Assembly (NCBI RefSeq): GCF_014489635.1
Contig: NZ_CP060828.1
Span: forward strand, 744,001 to 808,000
DNA from: Streptomyces roseirectus
GTDB taxonomy: Bacteria > Actinomycetota > Actinomycetes > Streptomycetales > Streptomycetaceae
DNA: 64,000 bases
Reading direction: 5' to 3'
The position numbers were made by a program, and so were the translations under genes. A model generated the notes under the pieces. That model made no database searches and was not told where the DNA came from. It saw only the letters and a program-made list of their open reading frames with translations. Every line of letters begins with the position of its first letter. The first letter of the stretch is position 1. This document shows positions 62,501-64,000 of the stretch, piece by piece.

Positions 62501-64000
62501 CGTCCGTGTTCCGGGAGGGACTGCCGGTAGGGCGTGACGAGTTCACGCGCGGTGCGCTCGCCACCGGCCGCGAGCGCGTCCACGCCCTGCCGCAGCAGCG
62601 CCGCCATCGCCTGGACGTCCGCACCGGTGAACCGGTCCTCGTCGTACTCCCACAGCACGTCCAGCCCGTCCGCGTGCTCGACCACGGAGACCGTCATCGG
62701 GCACTTGGCCTCCGCCGGCGCCCACCACAGGGGGCGGGCGGCGCAGCCGGGCAGCCGCAGCGCCCCGAAGTCGGTGTTCTCCAGGACGAACAGGAAGTCG
62801 AACGGCGTGCCGTCGCCGACGGCCTCCCAGCCGGTCAGGACGTCCATGAGCGCCACGTCCTGGCGTTCCAGGACCTGCCCCGTGCCGGTGCGGGCGAGGT
62901 GCGCGCGCAGATCCTCACCGGGTGCGACGGTCAGCGGCAGCAGCACGGTGTTGGCCATCATGCCGACGCTGTTCTCGAACTCGCGCACCGGACGGCCCGC
63001 GACCGGGGCGGCGATACGCGGGCGCACCAGGCCGGTCACGCCGTACAGGCACCAGGAGAACACGTTCAGCAGGATCTGGAACCGGGTCAGCCCGAACTCG
63101 GCGCACAGCCGGTCCACTTGGTCGCGCCGAGCGGCGTCGAGCGAGGTGTGCAGCAGACGCGCCCGGGGTGCCGCGTCCATGTCCTGGGCGGTCAGCGGTT
63201 CCTGAGGCTCCGTCAATCCCTGGTAGAACGCGAGGAGTTCAGCGCGCTGCGTCTGGTAGGCCGCGCTCGCGAACCGGTCGTTCTGCCAGACGGCGAAGTC
63301 CAGCGGGGTCGGCGCGGGCGCCTCGTGGAGGCCGCTCCCCGCGTAGGCGGCGGACAGGTCGCGCAGCAGGACGCTCACCGACCAGCCGTCCACGGCGATG
63401 TGGTGCAGGTGCAGCAGGAGCGTGCCGCCGCCCTCACGCGGCAGCCAGCAGGCGCGGAGCATGCGGGGGACGGCGAGGTCGAAGGGTTCGGCGAAGAAGG
63501 TGTCGGCGAAGGCGTGCGCGTCCTCCTCGTCCCAGGTCCGCCGGGAGTCGCCCGGCTCGTGCCACGGGTCGTAGGGCTCGCCGACGTTCTGTTCCAGGCC
63601 GTCCGGTCCGAGGCCGAAGCCCGTCCGTAGCGCCTCGTGGCGTGTCACCAGGGCGCGCAGGGCCTGTCGCAGGGCGGCGGTGTCGACGGGGCCGTCCACG
63701 TCGAAGACCTGGTTGACGGAGTAGGCCCGCGAGTCCGGGGTGCGGCGCTGGAGCAGCCACAGCCGCTGCTGTTCGCTGGTGGCGGGTGCCGTGCGGGCTC
63801 CGGAGACCACGGGGGCGGCGCTGTCCGGGCCGGGGCCGTCGGTGGTGAGGGACCGGGCGACGGCGGCCAGGTCGCCGTGCAGGACGGCGGCCTGGGTCAG
63901 CTCGCGGCCCCAGCGCTGCCGGGCGGCGAAGCAGAACCGCAGCGCCTTCAGGGAGTCGCCGCCGCTGGCGATCCAGCGGTCTCCTGGTCCGAGGCCGGTG
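56509..64000 (-). CDS. NRPS-PKS hybrid: (PCP)-C-A(Pro)-PCP-KS-KR-ACP-TE, N-terminus cut by window
   Basis: The 2,496 residues in the window are open to its edge, so the protein is larger. Order and nucleotide positions: a carrier domain with IASGGDSLKALRF (Ser codon 63952-63954); condensation domain (HHIAVDGWS, 63370-63410); adenylation domain (FTSGSTGVPKG, 61966-62005; end near 60960); carrier (EAGASSLTL, about 60830); ketosynthase (Cys in TACSSS at 60190-60192, then AHGTGTRLGDP and the second His in SQLGHLGAAAG); ketoreductase (LGGTGGIGRAV near 58230); carrier (LGADSLTLISL, 57378-57418); thioesterase (GWSYGARVAME near 56980). No acyltransferase lies between KS and KR. The adenylation pocket reads as proline-specific. 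The TE probably releases the final product. Confidence 0.95.
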   Translation of the reverse strand, partial: TGLGPGDRWIASGGDSLKALRFCFAARQRWGRELTQAAVLHGDLAAVARSLTTDGPGPDSAAPVVSGARTAPATSEQQRLWLLQRRTPDSRAYSVNQVFDVDGPVDTAALRQALRALVTRHEALRTGFGLGPDGLEQNVGEPYDPWHEPGDSRRTWDEEDAHAFADTFFAEPFDLAVPRMLRACWLPREGGGTLLLHLHHIAVDGWSVSVLLRDLSAAYAGSGLHEAPAPTPLDFAVWQNDRFASAAYQTQRAELLAFYQGLTEPQEPLTAQDMDAAPRARLLHTSLDAARRDQVDRLCAEFGLTRFQILLNVFSWCLYGVTGLVRPRIAAPVAGRPVREFENSVGMMANTVLLPLTVAPGEDLRAHLARTGTGQVLERQDVALMDVLTGWEAVGDGTPFDFLFVLENTDFGALRLPGCAARPLWWAPAEAKCPMTVSVVEHADGLDVLWEYDEDRFTGADVQAMAALLRQGVDALAAGGERTARELVTPYRQSLPEHGRGPAPRPGFTTVAEGFARQVARTPDAPAVVTADGAALSYAALDARAAALAAELAGRYPVPADDTPCRAALYLDPSVEHVTALLALARLNVTAVPLDPSYPADVLRRVLEQTDPLCVLTTRDSAPALQALLPDGVVRHLVDARTDDPRTDDSRTAGTPAHEGARPLYTLFTSGSTGVPKGVQIHDRTLCDLIGWQSGPGGLTAPAATQQFSKLAFDVSFQEIFGTLCTGGSLHLVRPEWRQDAPALLDRLEATGAERIFMPYVALNLLAEYAVRLNRYPSRLREVVTAGEQLVCTDSIRRWFAGLPGARLFNHYGPTETHVVSALCLEGDPARWPERPAIGRPVAGADLRVVDAQGDPVPAGRTGELLIGGTMTTRCYLGDPALNDSRFTELPGAGLFYRSGDRAYFDRAGLLHYAGRDDQQIKLSGHRLELGSVEAALLRHPAVVNAAVTADGDRLTAGLEIRGETPSADDLNAHLSALLPTYVRVDRFRELERLPRTPSGKLDRQAVVRAPGEEIRRSATARTGLTPEEERLTAAFEEVTGAPIAPDQTFFEAGASSLTLMRFHLRCTTALGLRFNVADLFEHVTVRSLARHLTTPQPSAPPTAHDVETPDPGEPIAVVGMAVRLPGAPDLAAFWDLVVSGGTGIRPVDAPEGVVGVHSTLDGMLAFDPGHFGISPQEARLMDPQQRHLLMAAVQALAHAGVADTSATRVGLVAGAGENTYFQSLLREADPDRLPDGFQLALHHEKDFLATKAAYHLGLTGPVLSAQTACSSSLVAVHLAAGLLRQGEADVMLAAGVLVDPTLTGGYRYRPQHIFSADGDCRPFSDDATGTVGASGVGVVVLKTLRQARRDGDTVHAIVTGSAINNDGAAKMSYTAPSLAGQREVIRSALSRAGRTGADLGYVEAHGTGTRLGDPIEVAALRQAFDVDESGRCALSSVKSQLGHLGAAAGVVGLVRAVLAVRHGVLPPTLNFRAFNPEIGPDPTPFHVPAKATPWPEGRARVAAVSSFGIGGTNAHVVVEQDTAPAPATAPEIPGCLVLSASSTDALTADAARIADYLDQHPERHASVLRHLQAGLPARRLRIAAPVTDAADAVRVLRAVAAGEVPPGIADPDAAVVHATGRTARELAEDWTAGHPVDWGTGAAPAPWDFPPPSFSLAEYDFERRPQESAAPRRLPPENWLHQPHWVRLRRATVADPAGPAGRASAVVVVAPENTPSAALAPFEAVAPRVIRVHPADAFARRGPDAYDVDPADPASLSKLLDALPEKALADTEWVHALPLGVTGPVGADALAHARHTCLDSTAALAQALAGRTGSPRVWWLSYGAQSVNGSVQRPELALLAGPVEVAPQESALHGHWLDLPDGDLTRWAGHVASAVAASHEAGPPLPRRLALRQGYWWRPGTTPVPEPDGTRPSVPAGADTVHLVLGGTGGIGRAVAAWLLEHTRGRVLLLSRNPRLPEELTGWAHRVGLVPADLATMTAHEVAAAVAEHTARLDGVVHAAGLGHGGLLVRRDAGAAREAAAVRERGALVVEHLIGAHRPEYAVYCSSMSALLGGVGQSDYAAGAGLLDGFAHHRADESETTVRIGVDWDIWSETGMATRALGGDSRHQAHLAVGLSVEEGKTVFARALALKLPQLLVSTTDLDASRAFYSPAGAPEPGPAREAVGATGERAESLARVIRDLLGVAELDPEDSLYDLGADSLTLISLLAQIEDDHGVEIDLTSLSHRVSLTEVLKHVEAALTAAEPTPEAPAHVVLDVWQEGTGPAVLCLVHPVGGDIQAYRPLVAALGPAPTVCLIADPALRDSGAPVWSLTERARQYDAALRERFGGPDHRLHLAGWSYGARVAMEMAGLAEEAGRPPAALHLLDPPPPRAKELVAAYDEAHLEKVFAAELGASSSPAGHAQAYAERLARCCRANLRSLGEHRVRPLAAVPTRLWLAEHRSADIPARVALHEQDRQWSDCLPPSAVIGHLPTDHYGVVAAPHVDTVAEAIRAHL

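Noticed and set aside
60724..63630. A 968-codon open frame on the plus strand opposite the NRPS
   Set aside because: It is the antisense shadow of the NRPS-PKS. Composition is Gly/Val/Ala repeats with no domain or start site, as expected in 72% G+C coding DNA.

Overview
The window is high-G+C DNA with Streptomyces-type organisation: GTG and TTG starts, tight ATGA overlaps, Tat-exported glycosidases, a CebR-type operator, Lrp/AzlCD and MHS-transporter families, and one end of a modular NRPS/PKS. All calls come from reading the sequence; no database search was run.

Layout. 0-6.1 kb: a phytoene-desaturase-like FAD enzyme, a small conserved protein, a Ser/Thr kinase fused to TPR repeats, and an MpaB-family oxygenase. 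6.1-21.5 kb: an accessory block. It opens with a decayed TetR gene and a four-gene catabolic operon (two alpha/beta hydrolases, a class A flavin monooxygenase and an amidohydrolase). It continues with an orphan NarL-type regulator, a DUF3500 protein, a zinc alcohol dehydrogenase, an SDR, a DapA-family lyase and a LysR regulator. It closes with a graveyard of esterase, AsnC and DoxX fragments, a TetR gene and a dead IS630-type element with 42-bp inverted repeats. 21.5-30.6 kb: an acyl-CoA dehydrogenase, a degenerate histidine phosphatase, a fructosamine-kinase-like protein, PPK2, an acyl-CoA ligase, a TetR regulator and a GH3 beta-glucosidase. 30.6-39.4 kb: a cluster matching actinobacterial KstR2-regulon genes for steroid C/D-ring (HIP) breakdown (kstR2, ipdA, ipdB, ipdF, ipdC, echA20, two acyl-CoA dehydrogenases, two SDRs), with three related operator-like palindromes. 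39.4-40.9 kb: a sugar ABC transporter operon collapsed by deletions. 40.9-46.0 kb: a dehydroshikimate/quinate-type operon (MHS transporter, zinc dehydrogenase, 3-dehydroshikimate dehydratase-VOC fusion) with a divergent IclR gene. 46.1-49.0 kb: a CebR-box-controlled GH43 enzyme and a GH10 xylanase. 49.0-55.6 kb: a membrane protein, a collapsed AsnC/AzlCD locus, a thioesterase, 6-phosphogluconate dehydrogenase, a MarR regulator, a mycothiol-type DinB protein, an orphan histidine kinase and a DUF4333-like protein.

55.6-64.0 kb: the most distinctive part. A TauD-type Fe(II)/2-oxoglutarate dioxygenase lies directly downstream of a giant NRPS-PKS read on the minus strand and cut by the window edge. 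Its order is PCP-C-A-PCP-KS-KR-ACP-TE. The adenylation code reads as proline and no acyltransferase follows the KS. A proline-loading module, one ketoreducing malonate-type extension and a TauD enzyme is the logic expected for detoxin/rimosamide-type detoxinine formation, so this is probably the edge of such a cluster or a relative.

A second theme is gene decay. At least seven loci keep recognisable end segments of genes whose middles are missing, sometimes across whole operons, while flanking genes look intact. At one of them a candidate operator is preserved.
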